DNA of 64,000 nt. Origin: Achromobacter veterisilvae. GTDB lineage: Bacteria; Pseudomonadota; Gammaproteobacteria; Burkholderiales; Burkholderiaceae_B. The stretch covers positions 1-64,000 of the forward strand of contig NZ_UFQC01000006.1 of the NCBI RefSeq assembly GCF_900496975.1, in the 5' to 3' direction. The translations under genes and the position numbers were made by a program. Positions 50,298 to 58,211 of the stretch are shown here, piece by piece. The stretch's first letter is position 1. Each line of letters opens with the position of its first letter. The notes beneath the pieces are model-generated. The model worked only from the letters and a program-made list of their open reading frames with translations. It did not search any database and had not been told where the DNA came from.

Positions 50298-50828
50298 CTA
50301 CGGCGTCGGGGGATCCTGGCGCCGCGCGAATTCCAGCACGTCGCCGCCGCGCAGGTTGAAGGTCAGGTGCCGCGGCGCGCCGCCGCTGTCCAGCGTGAAC
50401 GTGTCGATCGCGGCCAGGCCGCGCAGGTAGTCGGCCTCCAGGCGCGCGCGTTCGGGCGGCACGCAGGCCATGCGCGTGGCGGCGGGCGCGTCGATGTAGA
50501 GCTTGCCGCCCTCGAGCTTGTACGTCCCCATGTAGCGGTTGCAGCCCGAAAATCCGTTGACGCGGTACTGCTTGCCCTGCGCCAGGAAGGTCAGGCGCAC
50601 GGGCTCGCCGTTGTCGCCATGGGGAATGTCGCGCAGCGACCCGCCAGGCTGTGTCCAGCGCACCAGTTCCCAACTGGTCTGCGCCAGCGAATCCGCGCTG
50701 CTGGCGGCATTGGCCGCGGCCGCGCCTTGCGGCCGCGCGCCGCCGGTCGAGCCTGCGCAGCCCGCCAATGCCGCGGCCAGAAGGCCCAGGCAAAGCAGCC
50801 GGCAAGGCGTGGACGTCAGGATAGGCAT
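50298..50828 (-). CDS. META-domain lipoprotein
   Basis: The 176-residue lipoprotein (lipobox LAGCAG) has a META domain with TSWELVRW, RVNGFSGCNRYMGTYKLEGG and ATRMACVPPERARLEADYL. It is a paralogue of the next gene downstream, with TSW.L.RWT.PGG.LR.. shared near the domain start. The pair is probably one operon. Outer-membrane or periplasmic location is expected; function unknown. Confidence 0.85.
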   Translation of the reverse strand: MPILTSTPCRLLCLGLLAAALAGCAGSTGGARPQGAAAANAASSADSLAQTSWELVRWTQPGGSLRDIPHGDNGEPVRLTFLAQGKQYRVNGFSGCNRYMGTYKLEGGKLYIDAPAATRMACVPPERARLEADYLRGLAAIDTFTLDSGGAPRHLTFNLRGGDVLEFARRQDPPTP

Positions 50829-51130
50829 GAACGGGGCTCCAGAGAATTACATACCCCAACTGTAACCGCCCTTGGGGCATGGCGACTGTGTTCTCCGCCC
50901 AACAGCCGTATCCAAAAGCAGCACAGCGGCCATGCCGCCCGCTCCGAAGGCATGGCCTGCTGCATCGTAAGCCGCATGGCGGCGGCGGAGGGCGGCGCGC
51001 AGAATCGATACGGGTCCACCTCCGGCCGGACCTGGCAGCTCCAGGAAATGGGGAGTCGGCCGCAAGTACCGCAGGCGCAGGTGTCAGGCTCCCCGCAGGA
51101 CCAAAAAAAACTATTCCTGGAGACACGGCG
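50829..51130. other. 302-bp divergent region without a gene
   Basis: It separates the META genes from the acyltransferase gene and should hold both promoters. CCCCAA and TTGGGG flank 12 nt near 50850-50880. A degenerate copy of the GTGTC palindrome (AGGTGTCAGGCTCC) lies near 51080, and an A8 run near 51105. No clear promoter boxes were found. Confidence 0.4.
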
Positions 51131-52291
51131 ATGGGCTTCTTGAGAACCTTGTTGGCACTATCGGTGGTGCTGGATCACCTGGGCGGCGGCAATGCGGACC
51201 ACCTGGTCGGCGGCAGGCTGGCGGTGCAACTGTTCTATGTCATTTCGGGCTTCCTGATTTCCTATGTGCTGACGGCCACCGACCACTACCAGGGCGCGGT
51301 GGGCAAGTTCTACGCGAACCGCTTCCTGCGCCTGTTCCCGATCTACCTGGCGGTGGCCGCCATGACGCTCCTCGCCCATGCGCTGAGCGGCGGCGCATTC
51401 TTCCGCTTCTACGAAGCGCTGCCCTTCAGCGCCGAACTCTTCCTGATCCTTTCCAATATTTTCATCATGGGCCAGGACTGGCTGATGTTCTTCGGCATCG
51501 AACACGCTACGCTGGCATTCACCGGCAGCTTCGCCCACAGCGAGGTGCCGCTGTACCACGGCCTGCTGGTGCCCCAGGCCTGGACCCTGGGCGTCGAGAT
51601 GAGTTTCTACCTGGTGGCGCCTTTCGTGCTGGGATCGCCGCGCCGGCTGCTGGCCCTGCTGGCGGCGTCGCTCGCCCTGCGCGGAGTGCTGATCGCGACC
51701 GGCATCGGCCTGAGCGATCCCTGGACCTATCGCTTCTTTCCGACGGAACTGGCGCTGTTCCTGATCGGCTCGCTGTCGCACCAGGTCCTGCTGCCGCGCT
51801 ACAGGGCATGGACCCAGAAGGCGAAGCGCCTGCCCGAACTGGGCACGGCGCTGCTGGTCGCGTACTGTATCGCGCACTTCTCGGTCGGCATCAACCCCAC
51901 GGTGCGCGACGGCCTGGCGGTGCTGCTCTTCGCCGCGCTGCTGCCGCTGGCCTTCCTGTTCCAGTCCCGCCATCGGCTGGACAAGGCGATCGGGGAATTG
52001 AGCTACCCGATCTACATCTGCCACTCGCTGGTGATCATGTTCTTCAGTTGGCTGCTCGACGAGGTCAACGTGCACCAGCCCATGCTGTTCTCGGCCTTGG
52101 TCATCACGGGCTGTATCGGTTTCTCGGCGCTGCTCAACGGGCTGATCGCGGACCCGGTGGAGCGCCTGCGCAGCCGCCTGCGCACGGACGCCCGCGGCGC
52201 GGACGACGGCGCGCAGGCGCCGGCGGCCGGCGGCCGGCAGCGGCCTGCGGCGGCGGCCCAGCCGCTCGGGTCTATTCGCCGCGTGCCTTGA
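51131..52291 (+). CDS. Acyltransferase-3 family membrane acyltransferase
   Basis: The 386-residue protein has about ten spans and belongs to the OafA/NodX acyltransferase family that O-acetylates or acylates surface sugars. The catalytic His is in LLALSVVLDHLGGG near the N-terminus; RFLRLFPIYLAV and WTLGVEMSFYLVAPF are the other family marks. The usual first stretch (LDGLRGIAA) is shortened here. ATG 51131 has GGAG about 9 nt upstream. The Ala/Gly/Arg-rich tail overlaps the convergent XRE gene by 20 bp. The acceptor is unknown. Confidence 0.85.
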   Translation: MGFLRTLLALSVVLDHLGGGNADHLVGGRLAVQLFYVISGFLISYVLTATDHYQGAVGKFYANRFLRLFPIYLAVAAMTLLAHALSGGAFFRFYEALPFSAELFLILSNIFIMGQDWLMFFGIEHATLAFTGSFAHSEVPLYHGLLVPQAWTLGVEMSFYLVAPFVLGSPRRLLALLAASLALRGVLIATGIGLSDPWTYRFFPTELALFLIGSLSHQVLLPRYRAWTQKAKRLPELGTALLVAYCIAHFSVGINPTVRDGLAVLLFAALLPLAFLFQSRHRLDKAIGELSYPIYICHSLVIMFFSWLLDEVNVHQPMLFSALVITGCIGFSALLNGLIADPVERLRSRLRTDARGADDGAQAPAAGGRQRPAAAAQPLGSIRRVP

Positions 52292-52658
52292 TGTAGGCGG
52301 CCAGCACCTGCTCGATCTGCCGCTTTTCCTGCGAACTCAAACGGGCATAGGTGGCGTAGGAGACGGTTTCGAAGGGCCAGGCGGCCGGCACGGGAATCCC
52401 GCCCGCGCCGCAGGCGGAATCCGCGTTCAGCATCGGCCCCTCGCCGGTGCTGAGCCACATGGGATTGACGCACAGCGCGCGGGTCAGCTTGATGAGCGCG
52501 CCGCTGGACGGTTGCCGGCGCTGCCCGCTCTCGTAATTGCCGATAGCGCTTTGGGACAGGTTGCTCGCGACCGCCAAGTCCTTTTGAGTCCATCCCTGAA
52601 GCATTCTTGCGTTGCGCAGACGATGGCTAAACGTGTCCAATCGATCAACCTGAGACAT
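52272..52658 (-). CDS. XRE-family helix-turn-helix regulator
   Basis: The 128-residue protein has an N-terminal XRE/Cro HTH (about 10-65): RLRNARMLQGWTQKDLAVAS and LSQSAIGNYESGQRRQPS. The tail contains LCVNPMWLSTGEGPML, common in phage-type repressors, and a helix ending in KARGE. The start at 52658 puts the HTH near the N-terminus as usual; no clear ribosome site is seen, and an upstream ATG is possible. Its 3' end overlaps the acyltransferase gene. The target is unknown. Confidence 0.8.
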   Translation of the reverse strand: MSQVDRLDTFSHRLRNARMLQGWTQKDLAVASNLSQSAIGNYESGQRRQPSSGALIKLTRALCVNPMWLSTGEGPMLNADSACGAGGIPVPAAWPFETVSYATYARLSSQEKRQIEQVLAAYIKARGE

Positions 52659-53240
52659 TATTAATATGGATTTATGTTTTTTATTAAAGCATCCCGATAC
52701 TGACGCCAAATAAACGGATTGCGCACCAATTCCCGGGCTAATCCGCAAATCGCGCTATCGGGCCGCCGCGCGCCGTTGCCGGCCGCGCGGATGCCAGGGC
52801 GCGCCCCTGATGCGCCCCATAAAATCCATATCTATCATCGACTTGGAAGATTTCAGCTACGTCAAAGCGCAGCCGTGGCCGCATGCGCCGGCCGGCGCGG
52901 GAAATGAAAACCGGCGCAAGTTTAGGGCTTTCTTGTATCTGAAATAGAAAATAATGTATCGGCGATACTTAATACGTTGTCGTCCCCAATTTCAAAACAA
53001 ACACTATTTCAAGCATTTCCCCTCCATTTGATCTTGCACGTAAGTTACCATCGGAAACTAGAGAAACGTATCTTCACAAAAAAACACGCCCGTGTTTAAA
53101 TGAAACACGGACGTGACTTCCCTGCGGCATCGACGCGCGGATCCGCCGAAAGCCGGCCGCAATGACCTGGACCTGGGCACCAGGCCGGCCGCGCGCCCCT
53201 TCGACCAACCCCGCCGGACGGCTGCGTCCTGGAAGCACCC
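52659..53240. other. 582-bp gap, AT-rich in the middle
   Basis: Nothing coding is seen. The stretch 52920-53080 is clearly poorer in GC than its surroundings and has the small palindrome GTATC-GGC-GATAC. A minus-facing terminator lies at 53078-53115. The region should hold the promoters of the XRE gene and the response-regulator-like gene. Confidence 0.5.
53078..53115 (-). terminator. Orphan minus-strand terminator
   Basis: CACG-C-CCGTGTTT (53085-53097) and AAACACGG-A-CGTG (53103-53115) form a 12-bp stem with one mismatch. On the minus strand it is followed by seven T (53084-53078). No minus-strand gene is known to its right, where the plus-strand regulator lies. Confidence 0.65.
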
Positions 53241-54050
53241 ATGAACAACACGCTGGATGTCATTTTTCTTGGCTACGACGACGCCAGACATGCCAGACTC
53301 GCCGAGGCCCTGTCTCATCTGGGCTTCAACGTCCGCCGTTGCAATGACCTGGCCAAGGTCTACGAGCGGTATTTCCGCCGCCCCTGCCCCCTGATCGTGC
53401 TGGAAGCGCCGCTGCCGGACATCCACAATGCCGCGGTGCGGCTGCGCGCGGCGGACCGCGGCCTGGGCATCGTCGCCATCTCCCCGTTTCCCGATGCTGA
53501 AAGCCGCATCCGCACCCTGCTCTGCGGGGCCGACGCCTGTCTGCCCCCGGACGTCACGGGGCTGGAACTGGCCGCGGCGCTGCAGGCCCTGGTGCGCCGG
53601 GCCGCCATCCAGGAAAGCGCGGACGTCTTTCCCGAGGCGCATGCGCCCATGGAGGCCGCCCAGGAAACCTGGCGCCTGGCAAACAAGGGATGGACGCTGG
53701 TCAGCCCGGACGGCCGCACGCTCGGCCTGACCACGGGCGAACGCGACTTCCTGTCGCGGCTGGTGGATTCTCCCGACCGCAAGGTCAGCCGCGATGCGTT
53801 CCACGCCGACGGGGCCGACGAAACGGACAGCGGCATCACGCGGCGCCGCTTCGTGGACGTGATGATCAGCCGCCTGCGCCGCAAGGCGGCCGCCCACCAC
53901 ATGGCCTTGCCCATCCGCGCCGTGCACGGCTGGGGCTATATGTTCGCCGCGGACATCGCGTTCGACCTGGAGTTTCGGGCGGTGGGGGAAGAGAGCCGGA
54001 TGGAAGCGCTGGACGACTGGCGCCGGGAGATGGCGGACGCGTCTTCGTGA
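53241..54050 (+). CDS. OmpR-type winged-helix regulator with degenerate receiver domain
   Basis: The 269-residue protein has a receiver-like domain (about 5-120) and a C-terminal OmpR/PhoB-type winged helix (about 145-245; GLTTGERDFLSRLVDSPDRK, RRRFVDVMISRLRRK, IRAVHGWGYMF). The receiver has lost its chemistry: the phosphorylated Asp is Glu55 (IVLEAPLPD), the acidic pocket reads GYDD instead of VDDD, and the conserved Lys is Pro103 (CLPPDV). It is thus probably phosphorylation-independent or locked by Glu. No histidine kinase is nearby. Targets unknown. Confidence 0.85.
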   Translation: MNNTLDVIFLGYDDARHARLAEALSHLGFNVRRCNDLAKVYERYFRRPCPLIVLEAPLPDIHNAAVRLRAADRGLGIVAISPFPDAESRIRTLLCGADACLPPDVTGLELAAALQALVRRAAIQESADVFPEAHAPMEAAQETWRLANKGWTLVSPDGRTLGLTTGERDFLSRLVDSPDRKVSRDAFHADGADETDSGITRRRFVDVMISRLRRKAAAHHMALPIRAVHGWGYMFAADIAFDLEFRAVGEESRMEALDDWRREMADASS

Positions 54051-54084
54051 CGGGGCCGGTCCGGCGGCGCGCCGCAGCCGGACG

Positions 54085-54123
54085 AAAAAAACGCGGCGCT
54101 GCCCCGAAAGGTAAGACGCCGCG
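54085..54123 (-). terminator. Orphan minus-strand terminator
   Basis: CGCGGCG (54092-54098) pairs with CGCCGCG (54117-54123) around an 18-nt loop that itself can fold. On the minus strand seven T follow (54091-54085). It ends no known minus-strand gene. Confidence 0.65.
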
Positions 54124-54150
54124 CTAAAACAACACGTGAACCTGGAGTCA

Positions 54151-54207
54151 TCAGCCGGCACTGATGCCTTCTACCTGGCCCACGCGATTCCAACATTCGT
54201 GCCTCAT
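54151..54207 (-). CDS. Possible 18-residue peptide before the orphan terminator
   Basis: The frame reads MRHECWNRVGQVEGISAG and stops about 30 nt before the terminator stem. GTGAGC lies just upstream as a weak ribosome site. No downstream gene on this strand could be controlled by it. This is a speculative call. Confidence 0.25.
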   Translation of the reverse strand: MRHECWNRVGQVEGISAG

Positions 54208-54484
54208 ACTGCTCACGCACGGCCAAGCCGTGAATCCGTGCGGGGTCTCTAGTCCCTGCACAGACTGCAGCGTGATCAACGCCAGACGATGGACCCGCCC
54301 CGACAGACCGGCGGGCGCACCGCCCTTATCAGCGGCGATCCTTGCGGATAGCCGCGTGATGCAGGAAGTTTAGGACCTCGGGCAGGTTTCCAGTAATTCT
54401 TTGTTGATAGTCTTCTATACATATCCGGTATAGGACACCCTGGGTATGCGCACATCCTAAAATGCCGCCAAAGGACCCGCTCCC

Positions 54485-55696
54485 ATGCCAATCATGCCCG
54501 TTCCCTTCATGCGCCGCGTCCGGAAACTGCTGGCGCTGTTTCCGCCCAACTGGTGCCTGGCCATCCTGGTGGCGCTGGACGGCTATGCCTTCATGCACCC
54601 GGTGCTGCGCGAAGTGCGCGCGCGGGAGTATTCATTCTGGCTCGCCATCGACAACTGGCACGAGGTCATGCGGGTGGTCGGCCTGCTGGAGATCCCGCGC
54701 CTGGTGCTGGGCATGGGATTGCAGGTCATCGCGCTGGGCCTGATCCTCAAGGCCCGCATCGCCTGGGCGTTTTCGCTGGTGCTGCTGATCGGCATCGGCA
54801 CGTTCGCCATACTGGACGACCACGGCCGGGCCGGCCTGGGCATCTACACCCTGGTCCTCGTCATCGCGCTGATCGCCTACTGGCGGCGCTTCGACCGGGC
54901 CAGCGTCACCGCGGGCTCGCTGTTCGCCGTGGTGAGCATGCTGTCTCTGGTGATCTACGCGGTCTTCGGCACGCTCTACCTGGGCAGCGAATTCAACCCG
55001 CCGATCCGGGATGCCGGGACGGCCTTCTATTTCTCGATCGTATCCATGTCCACGGTGGGATACGGCGACATCACGCCCCACACGGGCACCGCGCGGCTGT
55101 TCACCGCGTCGATTATCATCCTGGGCATCACCATATTCGCCACCTCCATCAGCGCGATCGCCGGACCGGTGATCGGCGGCAATCTGAAACGGCTGGTCAA
55201 AGGCAAGTTTTCCACCGCCATGCGCAAGAACCACATCATCATCGCGGGCGCGACGCCCCTGGCGCTGAGCGTCTACGATGGCCTGCGCCGCCGCGGCGAC
55301 GAGGTCACCGTCATCGTGCCCGCCGGCACGGCGCAGGAGTACCCGGCGGCCGCCGACCTGATCGAGGGCGACGCGTCCAGCGTGGAAGTGCTGCGCAACG
55401 CGGGTGTGGCCCGCGCGCGCTACGTGCTGGCGCTGCGCGACGACGACGCCGAGAACGCGTTCATCGTGCTGGCCGCGAAGGAAGCGACGGGCGACACCGG
55501 CGCCAAGACGGTGGCGCTGGTCAACACCAGCAAGCACCTCGAGAAAATCCGCCGCGTGCAGCCGGACCTGGTGTTCTCGGTGCAATTGCTGGGCGCGGAA
55601 TTGCTGGCGCGCGCCATCAGCGGCGAACCCATGGACAGCCAGACCATCACCGACCTGTTCTTCACCAAGGCCGCTCCGGGCGGCAAGGCGGCTTGA
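54485..55696 (+). CDS. Kch-type potassium channel with RCK domain
   Basis: The 403-residue inner-membrane protein has about six spans; the pore helix and filter read SIVSMSTVGYGDITPHTG with TVGYGD at 190-195. A cytoplasmic RCK/TrkA-N domain follows from about 245 (HIIIAGATPLALSVYDGLRRRG), where the usual GxGxxG of the ligand site is GATPLA. It resembles E. coli Kch in size (417) and layout. A role in K+ balance or membrane potential is likely. It is convergent with the EAL gene, 4 bp away. Confidence 0.9.
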   Translation: MPIMPVPFMRRVRKLLALFPPNWCLAILVALDGYAFMHPVLREVRAREYSFWLAIDNWHEVMRVVGLLEIPRLVLGMGLQVIALGLILKARIAWAFSLVLLIGIGTFAILDDHGRAGLGIYTLVLVIALIAYWRRFDRASVTAGSLFAVVSMLSLVIYAVFGTLYLGSEFNPPIRDAGTAFYFSIVSMSTVGYGDITPHTGTARLFTASIIILGITIFATSISAIAGPVIGGNLKRLVKGKFSTAMRKNHIIIAGATPLALSVYDGLRRRGDEVTVIVPAGTAQEYPAAADLIEGDASSVEVLRNAGVARARYVLALRDDDAENAFIVLAAKEATGDTGAKTVALVNTSKHLEKIRRVQPDLVFSVQLLGAELLARAISGEPMDSQTITDLFFTKAAPGGKAA

Positions 55697-55700
55697 ACCC

Positions 55701-57305
55701 CTACCCCTCCTGGCCGGCGGCGCCCGCCTGCGCGTCCTCGGCGTACCAGCGCGCGAACTCGGCCGACGGCATGGGCCGCGCAAAGAAGTATCCCTGGATG
55801 AAGGCGACCCCGCGCGCCTTCAGGTAGTCGAACTGGCGCTGGGTCTCCACGCCCTCGGCCACCACCGCCAGCCCCAGGCGGCTGGACAGAGTGATGATCA
55901 CGTCCAGCACCGGCGCCTCTTCGCCCGCCGATTCGATGGCCTGCACGAAACCCTTGTCGATTTTCAGGTAATCCACCGGAAACTCCTGCAAGTACGAAAG
56001 CGAGCAGTGCCCCGTGCCGAAGTCGTCGATGGCCACCCGCAAGCCCTTGGCGCGCAGGGCGTCGATATTGCGCCGCGCCTGCCCGTTGTCGGAGATCAGG
56101 CTGCGTTCCGTGATTTCGAGCACGATCAGCGGGCGGCGCGCCGCGACGCTCGCGACGAACGCCTGGATGTCGGGCACCAGCCCGGCGCTGGACAGGTGCT
56201 CGGGCGCGATGTTCACGCCGATGCGGAAGTCCGGCGGCGTGGCCCAGGTCCGCACGTCGCGCTCGATCAGCGTCAACAGGTGCCGGGTCAGCGCAACGAT
56301 CATGCCTTCCGCCTCGGCCGCCGCGATGAAGATGTCCGGACGCACCGGGCCCACGCCGGGCCGCTCCCAGCGCATCAGCGCCTCGACGCCTTCGCACCGG
56401 CCCGTGGCCTGCCCGTACAACGGCTGGTAATGCACCTGGAACTCGTCGGCCCGCATGGCGCGGCGCAATTGCTCCTTGAACGACTGCCGGCTGGATTGCA
56501 GGCGATACGCGCCCAGCGCCAGGCCCGCCCCGATCAACAGCGCCGCCGGAAGATACGTCAACATGGACCGCGACCACGCCTGCACGAACGCCTCGGGCGG
56601 CACCATCACGTCGATGGCGAGCGCCGCTCCGCCCGGCCCGCTGGCGGTTTCCCGGTACAGCGGCATGGCGGGCGCCGCCGAACGCCCCCAGGAGTCGCTG
56701 CGGATCGGGGCGCCCTTGCCCACGATGAGTTCGAGCTGCAGGTCGCCCATGGTGGCGACGGCATTCAGAAGATCCTGGACATAGCGGCCGTCCACCTCGA
56801 CGATGCCGCTATACCCGTCCGGACGGGATTTGCCCACCAGGACGGCCGGGCGGTCGGGAGCCAGGGGCGTGCCGGTCACCGTGAGCGGCCAGACGTCCGG
56901 CGATATGCGGACGGGCCATCGGCTGAAATCGTCGACCGAGGCATCCACCCCGCCCAGCGCCGACGAGCAATAGACGCGGCCGTCGCGGGCCAGGACCAGG
57001 GACCGGAAATACGGATTGAGCGCGCCCCAGCGCTGCAGGTCGGGCAGCAGTTCGGCGCACGGCCCGGACGCCAGCGCCGCTACCCGCTCCACCATGTCCC
57101 AGGACTGGGAGAGAATGCTCTCGGCCTGGACGCGCACGATGCGCGCCGCCATTCCGGCTTCCTGCCGCTGGACGCTGTTCGCATGCAGCCAGGTCCATAC
57201 CACGCAGACGAGGACGGGAAGCGCCAGGGCCAGCGCCACGGGAAGATAGCGCCAGGACGGCCCGCCGACCGTCATTCCCGAAGTAGGCGCATCGCCTCGT
57301 CGCAT
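55701..57305 (-). CDS. CSS-motif EAL cyclic-di-GMP phosphodiesterase
   Basis: The 534-residue protein has two membrane spans (about 20-42 and 248-268) around a periplasmic CSS-motif domain with C113-S-S in VYCSSALGG and a further cysteine in GPCAELLPDLQRW. In this family (E. coli PdeC type) a disulfide between such cysteines sets activity according to periplasmic redox. The EAL domain is complete: EALMRW (308 on), NIAPEHLS, LEITERS, DDFGTGHCSLSYL, KIDKGFV, AEGVET and QGYFFARPMP. No GGDEF domain, so it should only degrade c-di-GMP. Confidence 0.92.
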   Translation of the reverse strand: MRRGDAPTSGMTVGGPSWRYLPVALALALPVLVCVVWTWLHANSVQRQEAGMAARIVRVQAESILSQSWDMVERVAALASGPCAELLPDLQRWGALNPYFRSLVLARDGRVYCSSALGGVDASVDDFSRWPVRISPDVWPLTVTGTPLAPDRPAVLVGKSRPDGYSGIVEVDGRYVQDLLNAVATMGDLQLELIVGKGAPIRSDSWGRSAAPAMPLYRETASGPGGAALAIDVMVPPEAFVQAWSRSMLTYLPAALLIGAGLALGAYRLQSSRQSFKEQLRRAMRADEFQVHYQPLYGQATGRCEGVEALMRWERPGVGPVRPDIFIAAAEAEGMIVALTRHLLTLIERDVRTWATPPDFRIGVNIAPEHLSSAGLVPDIQAFVASVAARRPLIVLEITERSLISDNGQARRNIDALRAKGLRVAIDDFGTGHCSLSYLQEFPVDYLKIDKGFVQAIESAGEEAPVLDVIITLSSRLGLAVVAEGVETQRQFDYLKARGVAFIQGYFFARPMPSAEFARWYAEDAQAGAAGQEG

Positions 57306-57364
57306 AGCTCGTCCATGGCTGCCGCAGGGCCCAGCCTGGATAGGACACTATGGCGTCCGCAACG

Positions 57365-58012
57365 TCAAGAAGCCTGGCCCGCGCCTGGAGGAACCGGCGC
57401 GGCGGGCGGGCGCAACAATTCGCAGATCAGCGCCACGTGCGCCTGGCGGCGCTCCGGAAGATCGATGCGTTCGCCCGGACCGAACAGCGCCGACATGACG
57501 AGCGTATGGACGATGGGCGACAGCAGCAGCCAGGGGTGGTCCCGCGCCACGCAATCGCCGCAAAGGCCGCGGGCCCGCGCGCGTTCCAGCAGCCGGGCCA
57601 TGTCGGCCTGGTGCGCGTCCGCGGTGTCGCTGCGCCAGCGCGCCGCCAGGTGCGGCACCCGGCCGCTTTCGGCCAGCAGCAGGCGCAGGGTGCTGACCAT
57701 GGCGGGGTTGCCCAGGCTGACGTAGAGATGATTGACGATGCGCTCGGCCAGATGGCGTGGCGTCGCGGCGCCGTCCACCACGGCGTCGACGTCCAGCCGC
57801 GAGGGGCTCAGGTGCCGCGCCAGCAGGGCTTCGAAGACGGCCTCCTTGCTGTCGAAATGCGCGTATAGCCCCCCCTTGGACAGCCCCGCGCGCAGCGCGA
57901 TGTCATCCATCCTGGCGCCGGCGTAGCCGGCCTGCGAGAATTCCTGCAGCGCGGCGTCGAGAATCTGCCCGACCCGCACGGCCTGCGGAAGACGACGGCG
58001 CTGCGTGTTCAT
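57365..58012 (-). CDS. TetR-family repressor of the adjacent export operon
   Basis: The 215-residue regulator has the N-terminal TetR HTH (about 17-63): ILDAALQEFSQAGYAGARMD and IALRAGLSKGGLYAHFDSKE. The ligand domain is AefR/AcrR-like. It is divergent from a four-gene efflux operon, with a palindromic operator candidate 35-50 bp from its start. Start taken at 58012 after GGGAGCAGCAGG. It likely represses both itself and the exporter until a drug or metabolite binds. Confidence 0.88.
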   Translation of the reverse strand: MNTQRRRLPQAVRVGQILDAALQEFSQAGYAGARMDDIALRAGLSKGGLYAHFDSKEAVFEALLARHLSPSRLDVDAVVDGAATPRHLAERIVNHLYVSLGNPAMVSTLRLLLAESGRVPHLAARWRSDTADAHQADMARLLERARARGLCGDCVARDHPWLLLSPIVHTLVMSALFGPGERIDLPERRQAHVALICELLRPPAAPVPPGAGQAS

Positions 58013-58047
58013 CCTGCTGCTCCCTCCATGCATACAATGCATTAAAA

Positions 58048-58061
58048 ACCGACCGGTCAGT
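58048..58061. promoter_or_regulatory. Candidate TetR operator
   Basis: ACCGACCGGTCAGT is a near-perfect palindrome centred on GACCGGTC, of the type bound by AcrR/NalC-like TetR proteins. It lies in the divergent tetR/efflux region. Confidence 0.6.
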
Positions 58062-58068
58062 CGCTAAC

Positions 58069-58082
58069 TTGATCCAGGTCAA
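58069..58082. promoter_or_regulatory. FNR/Anr-box-like site
   Basis: TTGAT-CCAG-GTCAA matches 9 of the 10 fixed positions of TTGAT-N4-ATCAA. It lies 130 bp before the first efflux gene. If real, low oxygen would affect the exporter or the repressor gene. Confidence 0.45.
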
Positions 58083-58211
58083 GGAATGCGCAGGCGCGGT
58101 TAGGCACAATACGGACATGACCTTGGTGCCGGGTGGTCCGTCCCGAAGGCGGCGCCACAAGCCTGCCTACCCGGGGCGGCCCCCGGCGCCCTCGCGCTGG
58201 AGAAACCTCGC

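Larger units (their letters stand above)
54051..54484. other. 434-bp gap with an orphan minus-strand unit
   Basis: It holds a minus-facing terminator (54085-54123), an 18-codon frame just before it (54151-54207) and the hairpin CACGGC-CAA-GCCGTG (54216-54230). The end near the potassium-channel gene (54400-54450) is AT-richer and probably contains its promoter. A minus-strand frame ending near 54329 has gene-like codons but no plausible start. Confidence 0.45.

Noticed and set aside
54276-54491. 71-codon minus-strand frame at the potassium-channel start
   Set aside because: It overlaps the channel gene, lacks a ribosome site and its composition is not convincing.
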